Assembly (NCBI GenBank): GCA_012031785.1
Contig: JAAUTG010000007.1
Coordinates: 1-40,289, forward strand
Direction: 5' to 3'
Origin: Saprospiraceae bacterium
GTDB taxonomy: Bacteria; Bacteroidota; Bacteroidia; Chitinophagales; Saprospiraceae
DNA length: 40,289 nt
The notes beneath the pieces were generated by a model. That model was not told the origin of the DNA and made no database searches. It worked only from the letters and a program-made list of their open reading frames with translations. Position 1 is the first letter of the stretch, and the number at the start of each line of letters is the position of its first letter. The position numbers and the translations under genes are program-made. Below are positions 28,819-37,512 of this stretch, one piece after another.

Positions 28819-28845
28819 CAGTCCACACACTATGAGAACACCCAT
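28792..28845 (-). CDS. Leader-type small ORF a (17 aa)
   Basis: ATG at 28845 encodes MGVLIVCGLPCVGNNVG and stops inside the descending arm of terminator 1. The first seven codons equal those of ORF b. Placement of the ORF over the hairpin would let ribosomes influence termination. Confidence 0.4.
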   Translation of the reverse strand: MGVLIVCGLPCVGNNVG

Positions 28846-28856
28846 TTTAATCGTGA

Positions 28857-28872
28857 CGCTGACGAATCAGCG
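28857..28872 (-). promoter_or_regulatory. UUCG-loop hairpin in the leader
   Basis: Minus strand CGCTGA-TTCG-TCAGCG, six perfect pairs with a UUCG loop, 12 bases before ORF a. Confidence 0.55.
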
Positions 28873-28909
28873 AACATTCGTTTTTCTGCAATTACTTCTT
28901 TTTGACGCG

Positions 28910-28938
28910 CAAATATAGAAAAGTATCAAAGTCACAAA
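28910..28938 (-). promoter_or_regulatory. Promoter for the tandem leader units
   Basis: Minus strand TTTG, 17 bases, then TATATTTG. This fits the Bacteroidota -33/-7 consensus (TTTG and TAnnTTTG, usual gap about 19) and would start RNA about 60 bases before ORF a. Confidence 0.55.
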
Positions 28939-29099
28939 TTAATTTTTTTAACAATTTACCAGATTTTTTTACAAATTAATTGCTTCTACAAGATTATTAC
29001 TTCTTAGCCAGAAATTGAGCTTTGATAATCAATATTTTAGAATGTTAAATTTATCAATAGAACTATACAGCATTTTAAGGATTATATTTTAACTGACGC

Positions 29100-29187
29100 T
29101 GCGCAGTGCTTTATTTGCTTTTAAAGAGGGTTTCTCAAATTTACCTGAAATAATTGTGTTTGGGCAAACAGCGAATAGTAAAAGCGC
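29100..29187. repeat. Dispersed intergenic repeat, copy B
   Basis: Core aattgtgtttgggcaaacag+cgaatagtaaaa (29152-29183) differs from copy A at four of 32 positions. The outer parts are less alike. Confidence 0.6.
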
Positions 29188-29474
29188 AACATGCCCAACT
29201 CACTACTTCTTGTTAGGTTTAAAGATTTATTCATCTTAGCATATTCAAATAACAATCTAATTATCAATACTTTAGATTAATAATAGAAAACTAATGTAAA
29301 AATTCATTCAACAAAATCTTTTTTGATTGGCTTATTGAATAATGAATAGCCTAAGCAGCATAGGTTAAGTTTTGACTGTTAACTTAGCTGGTGGGTTTCT
29401 GAGCAATCAATTCAGTGATTTAATATTTCGATGTGTGATTGCGCATCATCACGATTTAAAACAAACTAACTGCT

Positions 29475-30404
29475 ATGAAAAACAAATTTTTATTACTGTT
29501 TATCAGCGTATTGTTCTTATCGTCTTGTGTAAGCAAGAAAAGTTTTTTATCCAAGCAAGCAGAATTAGATGCCTTTCGCGTGGAGTGTGAGGAGCGTGCA
29601 GCTTCTATCACCTCTGAAAATGAGCGGTTGAAGCGCGAAAAAATAGCTCTAGAAGCTGAAATTCGTCGCTTAGAAAGCGAATTAGCAGTAGCGAGAACTG
29701 CCTTTCAGAGTGAGCAAAGTAAGACTAAAACCCTTGAATCTCAGGTGAATGATTTGCGTGGCACAAACGCTAGTTTGCTAGACCGTTTGGCGGATCTTTC
29801 AGTAGTGAGTCAAACTGGTGCAGAAAGCATCAAAAACTCTTTAGCTGCGATTAGTCAACAAAATAAGTATATTCAAGACTTGACTTCTACCATTCAACGC
29901 AAAGATTCAGTTAATCTCAATTTGGTGATGAATCTAAAACGTTCCTTAGCTGACGTGAACGACGAGGATGTGACCGTAGAGGTGAAAAAAGGAGTAGTGT
30001 ATATCTCGTTGTCCGACAAGATGTTGTTTAAATCGGGTAGTGCCGAGATTAGCCCTTCAGCAGATGGCATATTGGCTAAAATTGCAAAAGTGGTGAATGA
30101 CCATGCGGAGTTAGATATTTTAGTGGAAGGCCACACTGACAATGTACCTATCAAAACGGCGAGTATCAAAGATAATTGGGACTTGAGCGCTTTGCGAGCT
30201 ACCGCAGTGGTGCGTATGTTGCAAAGCAAGTACAACGTGAAGCCTGAACGCATGACTGCTGGCGGACGTTCAGAGTTCGTACCTAAAGTGTCGAACGATT
30301 CTGTAAAAAACAAAGCCATTAATCGTAGAACTGAAATTGTGATTTTACCAAAGCTAGACCAGTTTTTTCAGTTAGCTGCACCAAGCACGAAGGAAGGAAA
30401 ATAA
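29475..30404 (+). CDS. OmpA-family lipoprotein with coiled coil
   Basis: 309 aa. Signal peptide and lipobox LFLSSC (Cys18). Residues about 30-105 form a charged coiled coil (ENERLKREKIALEAEIRRLESEL). The OmpA C-terminal peptidoglycan-binding domain spans about 175-290: DKMLFKSGSAEISPSADGIL, ILVEGHTDNVPI with the peptidoglycan-contact Asp, LSALRATAVVRML with Arg, and NRRTEIVI. It tethers the outer membrane to the wall. It has its own terminator-like hairpin. The reading frame is intact. Confidence 0.92.
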   Translation: MKNKFLLLFISVLFLSSCVSKKSFLSKQAELDAFRVECEERAASITSENERLKREKIALEAEIRRLESELAVARTAFQSEQSKTKTLESQVNDLRGTNASLLDRLADLSVVSQTGAESIKNSLAAISQQNKYIQDLTSTIQRKDSVNLNLVMNLKRSLADVNDEDVTVEVKKGVVYISLSDKMLFKSGSAEISPSADGILAKIAKVVNDHAELDILVEGHTDNVPIKTASIKDNWDLSALRATAVVRMLQSKYNVKPERMTAGGRSEFVPKVSNDSVKNKAINRRTEIVILPKLDQFFQLAAPSTKEGK

Positions 30405-30413
30405 AAGACTAAA

Positions 30414-30456
30414 ACTATGGAGGAGGATTGCTACTTACTAGCTCCTCCTCCACAGT
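30414..30456 (+). terminator. Hairpin after the OmpA gene
   Basis: ACTATGGAGGAGGA pairs with TCCTCCTCCACAGT (14 pairs, one G-U) around a 15-base loop, starting ten bases past the stop. No T tract follows, so it may act as an mRNA 3' stabiliser as well as a terminator. Confidence 0.55.
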
Positions 30457-30477
30457 TGATGTAGCTAAATTGTCCTC

Positions 30478-30639
30478 CTAATTTCTTCTATCTCTTCTGT
30501 TCTCCCGACGGCGTGACCCGTTCTCGTGGCTATCGCGCTTATTTTCACAGCGAATTTGAATTTTATCTGACATTGAGGCTTTGACTATTAGAATCATACC
30601 GCATTTACTGCGCTTTCTACCTTTAACAAGATTTAACAT
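30478..30639 (-). CDS. Possible 53-aa basic small protein, weakly Com-like
   Basis: ATG at 30639, too short for the track. It starts MLNLVKGRKRSKCGMILIVK, continues SDKIQIRCENKR, and has an Arg-rich tail (RRRENRRDRR). KCGxxLxxKA followed by IxIRC resembles the zinc-ribbon protein Com of Mu-like phages, but each knuckle has only one Cys, so metal binding would be lost. It may be a decayed copy or chance similarity. It is convergent with the OmpA gene. Confidence 0.35.
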   Translation of the reverse strand: MLNLVKGRKRSKCGMILIVKASMSDKIQIRCENKRDSHENGSRRRENRRDRRN

Positions 30640-30725
30640 TTTTATCCTTTTTAGTCCTGAATTTTAAATTGAATTACAGACGCTTTAATTTCATTAATTT
30701 ATCTACTTAAACAACTAATTATCAG

Positions 30726-30893
30726 TTACATATCCACACTACTCAAAGCATAAACATCTGCCTTGTTGAGTTCAAACAATGACTCAATCCTGAAACTTAA
30801 AATTTGGTATCCATCTGTTTTTTTGTAGTTTAGCGTTTTAATACCTAGTATAACTTCAAATTCGTAAGGCTTCAAGTAGTTTATACGTTTCAT
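30726..30893 (-). CDS. Possible 55-aa small protein
   Basis: ATG at 30893, stop TAA at 30726. It starts MKRINYLKPYEFEVILGIKT and continues with a soluble-looking mix of charged and aromatic residues. It lies 86 bases upstream of the 53-aa ORF on the same strand and is divergent from the T9SS gene. I recognise no family. Confidence 0.35.
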   Translation of the reverse strand: MKRINYLKPYEFEVILGIKTLNYKKTDGYQILSFRIESLFELNKADVYALSSVDM

Positions 30894-30955
30894 AATCAAT
30901 AATTTATAGCTAAAAGCCGATAAAACTAATCACAATGCACAAATTACACAACGGT

Positions 30956-33798
30956 ATGAAAATGAGGTCGTTCATTTGTGGAATCATCCTTTCTTTTTTG
31001 TTGTACTTGCCAATGCACGCACAGGTACTTTGCGATTATCGCTTAGAATTATTTGATTCTTTCGGCGATTCATGGAATGGGGCAGCTTTATTGGTTTTTG
31101 TAAATGATTCTTCGGAAGTTTACTTCTTAACTACCGCAGACGGTAGAAGAAAAAGTTTTCCTTTTTTTATATCAGACGGAGATTCGATTCGTTTGGAGTT
31201 TTTTGGTGGAAGCTTTGATAGTGAAGTTAGCTACGCGCTTTATGATACGGAGAATAATATTGTTTTTCAAGATGGTCCTTCTCCTGACGAAGGTACTGTG
31301 TTTACTGGAACTGCGAAATGTCCATCTTGCCCACCACCACCTGTTAGCTCTATTGTTTTGGATAATATTCGAGCGGAATTTATAGAATTATCTTGGTTAG
31401 CTACGGACGTTAATGGAAGATATGGGATTCAAATAGACACCGCAGGGTTCGATCCTTTAAATCTTCCTTATGATTTGATCACGCGCACTCCACAGGCACG
31501 AGTGGGTGGTTTAGCCGAAAAAACTAGATACGATATTTACCTCACCAGTCTTTGTGCAAGTGGCGATACGAGTTTAGCCGTTGGACCAATTACTTTTGAA
31601 ACTGTTTACAAAACTGATGTAGGGGTTGTAGGTATCGTTTCACCAGTTACTGCTTGCGGCTTAGAAAGTTTAGCATCTGTGGAAGTAACCTTGAAAAATT
31701 TTGGGGCTAACCCTCAAACTTTAATTCCTTTCGATTTCAGTATCAACGGCGTGCCAGGTGGAGTGAGTATGCCTTTTGATGGCGTTTTTACTGGGGTATT
31801 AGGAAAGGATAGTACGTTCACTATTACTTTTGACACCCGTGCTATGGTGGGAGAACCTAATATCTATGACATTTTGGCTTGGACTGCCTTTGAGGGCGAT
31901 AGCGATGTGGAGAACGATACCTTCGCAATTAGCATTATCAATATTCCTTTAGTGACTAGCTATCCTTATTTCACGGATTTTGAGGACTGGTTTGGCGGTT
32001 GGCGTATTGACGACACGCTGAGTAGAAACGCAAGTTGGTCGTTTGGAGTGCCTAATTACCGTAACTTGCTGCAAGCAGCAAGTGGCGAAAACGCTTGGGC
32101 AACAGGCTTGGATACTTCTTATAACAATAACGAATTGTCTTATTTGGTCTCACCTTGCCTAGATTTTTCAAGTTTGACAGAGGACCCTATCATTTCTTTC
32201 TCGCTGTTTTTTGATTCAGAGGCTTGCTGCGATAAAGGATGGTTGGAGATGAGCTTGGATGGTGGAAAAACTTGGGAAACCGTTGGTACAGAGGGCGGTG
32301 GCATCAACTGGTACAACGACACGAGCAACGACTGGTGGGAAGGTAATTTTACGTCTGGAAATTGGTTAATCGCTTCCAATACCTTAATAGGAGCAGCAGG
32401 AGTTAGCGATGCCTCACTGCGCTTTGTGTTCAATTCCGACTTTGCTACGACCGCTACGGGGATGGGAATTGACAATATATTCATCTCACCGCCTCTGGTG
32501 AATAATTTGGTGGCACTTGCTGTTAATAATACCAGTGAGGAAGAGTGTGGCTCTGCCAGAGATGCCGTTGCCATGTCACTCACCAACTTGGGAACTGCTC
32601 CACAGTTCGGGTTCACCCTTACTTACCAAGTGAATGGCGGACAAACGGTGGTGGAGACTTTTCCAGATACGGTAGCAGCTGGACAAACCGTAAGTTACGA
32701 ATTTGATATTCCTTTTAATTCCACTAATCAAAACCAATACAATATTGTAGCTTGGGTTTCTGCTGCTAATGAGCAATTTAGATTGAACGATACCGTGTCC
32801 GTTACTTTCACAATTATTAATAACGTTCCCTTCATCGAAGATTTTGAAGGCGGTACTTTACCAGCCGGTTGGGAGAGTGATGAAACTGTGCCTGTCACCG
32901 ATGGACGCGACCTGACTTCGTTCGCACTTTCTGATAATTTGTGGGCACAAGACCGATTTTTTGAGGTGACTTCTCCCGTGTTTGGTCAAATTGAGGTAGG
33001 AGATAGCTTGAATTTTGATTATCGTTTTATTAATTTCGGAGGCGCAGACGGATCACCAAAAATACTAGCAAGCGGAGATTCTTTATTGATTCAAATTTCT
33101 AAGGACTGCGGCGAAACTTATCAAACCATACGTAAAATTGATGTAACCAACCACGTTGCCAGTAATGGTTTTGCCACATTAAGCATCGCGTTAAACAACT
33201 ACGAAGGAGAGAATATCAAACTGCGGTTTATTGCGTTTTGGGGAGCAGGTGACTACTATTGGATATAGATAACGTCAACATTCTGCGCTGTCCAGCAAGC
33301 CTTGGCATCACTTTCAATGTGGTAGATGAAACTCGTTCGGGAGCTAAAGACGGAAGTATTGGCTTAGATGTGCTGGCGGGACTGGCACCATTCACTTATA
33401 AATGGAGCAACGATGCGACTACAAAAGGCATTAGAAATTTGGAAGCAGGCACGTACCAAGTGACCGTGAGCGATGCAATAGGCTGTTCAGAAACCATTGA
33501 AATTCAGGTAGGTAGAACAGTCGCAGTACAAGATATTGACGCGCTAGTAGCTATCAATTTAGCACCTAATCCAAGTAGCGGTCAAGCAACTTTGTTCCTC
33601 ACATTCCAGCAAACTCAAGAAGTAGAAGTATTAATTTTCAACACGATAGGGCAGTTAATACAATCTTTTCCGAAACAGCCAATGAAAGAGGGTCAGTATG
33701 AGCTTCAATTAAATGGTTCGCCAGAAGGGCTTTATTTTGTACAAGTGGCTGCAAATGGTCAAGTCCACACCCAGCGTTTACTGTTGGTCAAGGATTAA
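30956..33798 (+). CDS. Large multi-domain T9SS-secreted protein (one frameshift)
   Basis: Track ORFs 30935-33268 and 33259-33798 join by adding one G at 33261-33262 (YYW-DIDNVNIL), giving about 947-954 aa. The signal peptide is MKMRSFICGIILSFLLYLPM with cleavage near HAQ. I prefer ATG 30956 over 30935. Next comes a DSFGDSWNGA beta domain (about 30-115), a fibronectin-III-like domain, CARDB-like segments (LKNFGANPQTLIPFDFSING), a MAM-like jelly-roll (SYPYFTDFEDWFGGW ... LSYLVSPCLDFSS), a second similar pair, an SprB-type repeat (PFTYKWSNDATTKGIRNLEA) and the T9SS sorting domain (NLAPNPSSGQATLFL to the end). Likely an adhesin or surface protein; no enzyme motif seen. Confidence 0.85.
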
Positions 33799-33807
33799 TA
33801 CAATACA

Positions 33808-33860
33808 ACAGCACGATTTTTCAGGTTTAATTTACCAAAGTTCGTGCTGTTCAGTTTTGT
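33808..33860 (+). terminator. Terminator of the T9SS protein gene
   Basis: Perfect arms AACAGCACGA and TCGTGCTGTT (10 pairs), then CAGTTTTGTTTC, nine bases past the stop codon. Confidence 0.7.
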
Positions 33861-34068
33861 TTCTAATTATCAAATAGCCAATGATTAACTCATGTTATGT
33901 AGTTCAATCACTGGCTATCAGCGTATTTGAAAGCACATTATTGCCATCGAAGAATAAATAAAAAGGATTTAGTCTTAAACAGCTAAAACCCAAAACAAAT
34001 AGCTAACAAGTTTAACCCTTCAAGCAGCACCACAAACGCAGTTACAAATTTTCTAACTATCTCCATAC

Positions 34069-34826
34069 ATGGAAGAAAAAGTACAAAGGACTTCCCTTAT
34101 TTTTGGAAGACACCCCGTGATAGAAGCCATAGAAGGCGGGCAGCCTATTGATAAAATCATGTTGCAACAAGGCATCAAAGGTGAATTTGAAAAACAAGTT
34201 CGCTATTTAAGCAAAGTGAATCAAATTCCATTGCAATATCTTCCAAAAGAACGCATGGAAAAACTCACTAAAGGCAACCACCAAGGTATTATTGGATACC
34301 TTTCTCTAGTCCAGTATTTTCGAGTGGAAGATATTCTACCTACTATTTACGAAAAAGGAGAAACGCCTTTGTTACTCATTTTGGATAGCATTACGGATGT
34401 CCGCAACTTTGGTGCTATTGCGCGTTCTGCGTCTTGTTGTGGCGTGCATACTATTATCACGCCAGCTAAAGGCAGTGCGCAAATCAATGCAGAAGCCATC
34501 AAAGCCTCTGCTGGTGCGCTCAACAACATTCCAGTATGCAGAGAAAACAGTTTAAACAATATTGTAGAATGGTTGCAAACGCTGGGTGTGCAAGTGTTGG
34601 CGAGTGACTTACAAAGTAAAGCACCTTTATTTGACATGGATTTAAGATACCTACTGCAATTATCATGGGCGCAGAGGACGTGGGCGTAAATCCAGCTTTA
34701 CTACAAAAAGCAGACCAGCGATTCGTCATCCCGCAATACGACGCGACCAACTCATTCAACGTATCTGTGGCAACTGGCATTATACTGTATGAGACGCTTC
34801 GACAGCGTGGGGTTACGTCAGCTTGA
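34069..34826 (+). CDS. rlmB: 23S rRNA (guanosine-2251-2'-O)-methyltransferase RlmB (one frameshift)
   Basis: SPOUT methyltransferase with the N-terminal L30e-like substrate-binding domain (IFGRHPVIEAIEGGQPIDKI) that separates RlmB from TrmH. Motif 1 is LDSITDVRNFGAIARSA. The track ends at 34689 with a wrong tail. One more C at 34650-34651 restores PTAIIMGAEDVGVN (motif 2) and IPQYDATNSFNVSVATGI (motif 3), ending at 34826, 252 aa in all, the normal size. Confidence 0.92.
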
Positions 34827-34922
34827 CTTTAAAACTCGTAGTTGACGACTTACTCATTCAGAAGTGTGTCATTTACTATCTATAAAAAAACAAAAGCAAC
34901 TGCTTTTCATTTGGCTAATCTA

Positions 34923-34930
34923 TATCTTTG
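34923..34930 (+). promoter_or_regulatory. Bacteroidota -7 promoter-like element for metF
   Basis: TATCTTTG fits TAnnTTTG and lies 45 bases before the metF start codon. No TTG at the ideal -33 distance. Confidence 0.4.
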
Positions 34931-34975
34931 TGTTTATTTGGCAAGAACTTTTACGTAAAAGTCTTTAACAACAAT

Positions 34976-35932
34976 ATGAAAGTTACAGAATACTTTAAAA
35001 AAGCAGAAGGCAATACACTAATTTCCTTTGAGGTATTGCCTCCACTGAAAGGTGGCAGTATGAAATCTATTTTCGATGCTCTTGATCCGTTGATGGAGTT
35101 TAAGCCCCCTTTTATTGACGTGACTTATCATCGAGAGGATTTTATTTACCGAAAAAAGTCAACAGGCTACTACGAAAAAGCAGCTATCAGAAAACGTCCT
35201 GGCACCATCGGTATTTGCGCTTCCATCATGCACCGCTACGGCGTGGATGCTGTGCCACACCTTATCTGCGGAGGCTTTACGAAGGAAGACACCGAGAACG
35301 CACTAATTGATTTGAATTTCCTGAATATCCAAAACGTACTTGCTTTACGTGGAGATGCCCGTAAAATTGAAGGACAATTCATAGCAGAAGAAGGCGGAAA
35401 CGATTACGCTATTGATTTAGTAACTCAGATTGCGGAAATGAACAAAGGGAAATATTTGGACGACGATATCGAAACTGGTGAAAAGACAGATTTTTGTATC
35501 GGTATTGCAGGATACCCTGAAAAGCATTTTGAAGCACCGAATTTAGAATTTGACTTAAAATGGCTGAAAGCCAAGGTGGACGCAGGCGCTCACTACATTG
35601 TCACTCAAATGTTTTTCGACAATAGCAAGTACTTCAAGTTCGTAAAAGATTGCCGTGCTGCTGGCATTGACGTACCGATTGTGCCAGGCTTGAAGCCTAT
35701 CACTAAAAAGCATCAACTCACTACATTGCCCAGAATCTTTCATCTTGATTTGCCAAGTGACTTAGTGAAAGAAGTGGAAAATGCGACTACTCCCAAAGCG
35801 AAGGAACAAGTAGGTATTGAATGGTGTATTCAGCAATCCAAAGAGTTGAAAGAAGGTGGCGCACCTTGTTTGCATTATTATACAATGGGCGATTCCAAAA
35901 CATTTAGAAAAATTGTGGAAGCAGTATATTAA
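34976..35932 (+). CDS. metF: 5,10-methylenetetrahydrofolate reductase MetF
   Basis: Flavin enzyme reducing methylene-THF to methyl-THF for methionine synthesis. TIM-barrel motifs: ISFEVLPPLKGG (N-terminal Glu), FIDVTYHR, VPHLICGGFT, NVLALRGD, IGIAGYPEKH, YIVTQMFFDN and PIVPGLKPI. I place the start at ATG 34976 (MKVTEYFKKAEG, 318 aa). The track start at 34928 adds 16 residues that cross the probable promoter region and are absent from the family. No SAM riboswitch is recognisable in the 150-base upstream gap. Confidence 0.94.
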   Translation: MKVTEYFKKAEGNTLISFEVLPPLKGGSMKSIFDALDPLMEFKPPFIDVTYHREDFIYRKKSTGYYEKAAIRKRPGTIGICASIMHRYGVDAVPHLICGGFTKEDTENALIDLNFLNIQNVLALRGDARKIEGQFIAEEGGNDYAIDLVTQIAEMNKGKYLDDDIETGEKTDFCIGIAGYPEKHFEAPNLEFDLKWLKAKVDAGAHYIVTQMFFDNSKYFKFVKDCRAAGIDVPIVPGLKPITKKHQLTTLPRIFHLDLPSDLVKEVENATTPKAKEQVGIEWCIQQSKELKEGGAPCLHYYTMGDSKTFRKIVEAVY

Positions 35933-36272
35933 CATCACTCGTCATTAATAATGAGCTACTCGTTCCTTAGTTATTAGCTAATGTGACGCAAATGGTCAAT
36001 TACTGGCTTCGTTATTTGGTTATTCGTTAGCGTGATTAATAGTTAATGACACCGTTAGCTATTGGTTACGCTACAATAAACCCTTCAAAAGGTTTAAAAG
36101 TAGAACCCTACTAAATAAGCAAATAGCCATTCAAGCCAATTAAACTCATAAAACTTATGTATATATGAAAAAACTACTTTAATTTCGCGCTTGCTGGTTA
36201 GCAGCTTTTATAAAAAATAATCAGGAGAACCGCTGCTCATCCGCCTAATAAGCATATACCAAAGATAAAATT
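35933..36272. other. 340-base intergenic region with short AT repeats
   Basis: Contains several loose copies of TTAGTTATTAGCTAATG and TTAGCTATTGG-type words (about 35965-36070), like the dispersed repeats elsewhere. It ends in the manC leader. No ORF or clear promoter. Confidence 0.4.
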
Positions 36273-37354
36273 ATGACAAACCATTACGTAGCTATCATGG
36301 CAGGTGGCGTTGGAAGTAGGTTTTGGCCCGCAAGTCGTACACAACGTCCCAAACAATTCTTAGATATTATGGGAGTAGGTAAATCGTTGATTCAATTGAC
36401 TTATGAACGATTCCTAAAACTTGTGCCCAAAGAACATATTTTCATTGTCACCAATAAGATGTACCGCGAATTGGTGAAAGAACATTTACCAGACCTGACG
36501 GATAATCAAATTCTTTGCGAACCCTCGCGCAACAACACTGCGCCTTGTGTGGCATACACGGCGTTCAAACTTCATGCACTTGATCCTAACGCGAACTTCA
36601 TCGTTGCGCCCTCCGACCATGTTATCTTAAAAGAAGAGGCTTTTTTGCAACAACTACAAAAAGCGCTTGAATTCACCGCGACCTATGATGCACTGGTAAC
36701 GCTAGGTATTTCCCCTACTCGACCGGACACAGGATATGGTTACATCAATTACATCAAAGCGCAGCAACCAGTGGAAGGCATATTTAAAGTGGATGCCTTC
36801 AAAGAAAACCAGACTTGGAAACAGCTCAACTCTATATAGAGCAAGGCAATTACCTCTGGAATGCAGGTATTTTCGTATGGAAAGCAGCGTCCATTCTAAA
36901 TGCTTTTGAGCAATATGCTGCTGAGATTTATAATATACTAGGGACAAATACTGCTGCCTATAACACCGACGAAGAACAAGCGTTTATTGACGAAATGTAT
37001 CCTACCACACCTAATATTTCTGTGGATTACGCCATTATGGAAAATGCCCAAAATATTTATACTTTGCCTTCTGACATTGGCTGGTCGGATTTGGGGACTT
37101 GGGCATCCTTACATGCCGAATCGGATAAAGATGATAGTGCAAATGTGTTAAGGTCTGCCAAAATCATACTCGACGATACAAGCAATTGTTTGGTTAAAGT
37201 AGCTGACCACAAATTAGTAGTAATTAAAGGATTAAGTGATTATATCATTGTAGATGAGGACGATGTATTACTCATTTATCCAAAAGCTAACGAGCAAGAA
37301 ATAAAAGCTATTACTAAAAAGCTAGAAGCAGATTTTGGAGATTTGTATGTATAG
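36273..37354 (+). CDS. manC: Mannose-1-phosphate guanylyltransferase ManC (one frameshift)
   Basis: Makes GDP-mannose from mannose-1-phosphate and GTP. Track ORFs 36273-36839 and 36815-37354 join when one A is added to the A4 run at 36805-36808 (FKEKPDLETAQLYIEQGNYLWNAGIF). N-terminal nucleotide loop MAGGVGSRFWPASR with PKQFL, EPSRNNTAPC and VAPSDHVI are all present. Repaired length is 360 aa. There is no C-terminal cupin isomerase domain, so it is monofunctional. GDP-mannose would feed cell-surface sugars. Confidence 0.93.
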
Positions 37355-37397
37355 GTGGTTTGATTGAGCAGCATCAACCTTAGATTAGTGGTTTAAT

Positions 37398-37428
37398 AAG
37401 ATACTTGCAGTACCCTATCAAGTATCTT
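37398..37428. terminator. Hairpin between convergent manC and OstA-like genes
   Basis: Perfect arms AAGATACTTG and CAAGTATCTT with an 11-base loop. It is centred between two genes that end toward each other, so it can serve both. T tracts are weak. Confidence 0.5.
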
Positions 37429-37512
37429 CAATTTACAAGATTTCCGTGCAAGAATGAAAAGCCTTTTTTAAAAGCAAATAGCAAAAACCAAGTAACTGGC
37501 AAACAAATAACC

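Larger units (their letters stand above)
28573..29474. other. 900-base intergenic region with leader/terminator units and repeat copy B
   Basis: From right to left on the minus strand: dispersed repeat copy B (29100-29187), a promoter-like site (28910-28938), a UUCG-loop hairpin, ORF a with terminator 1, a 20-base palindrome, ORF b with terminator 2, then the UbiA gene. The plus-strand right end leads into the OmpA gene. No tRNA or rRNA. Confidence 0.7.

Noticed and set aside
28681-28850. Two copies of CACACACTATGAGAACACCC as a minimal CRISPR or direct-repeat array
   Set aside because: Only two copies, spacer over 100 bases, and both sit on terminator-linked ORFs.
34827-34975. SAM riboswitch before metF
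   Set aside because: No recognisable SAM-aptamer core or paired helices in this 150-base gap.
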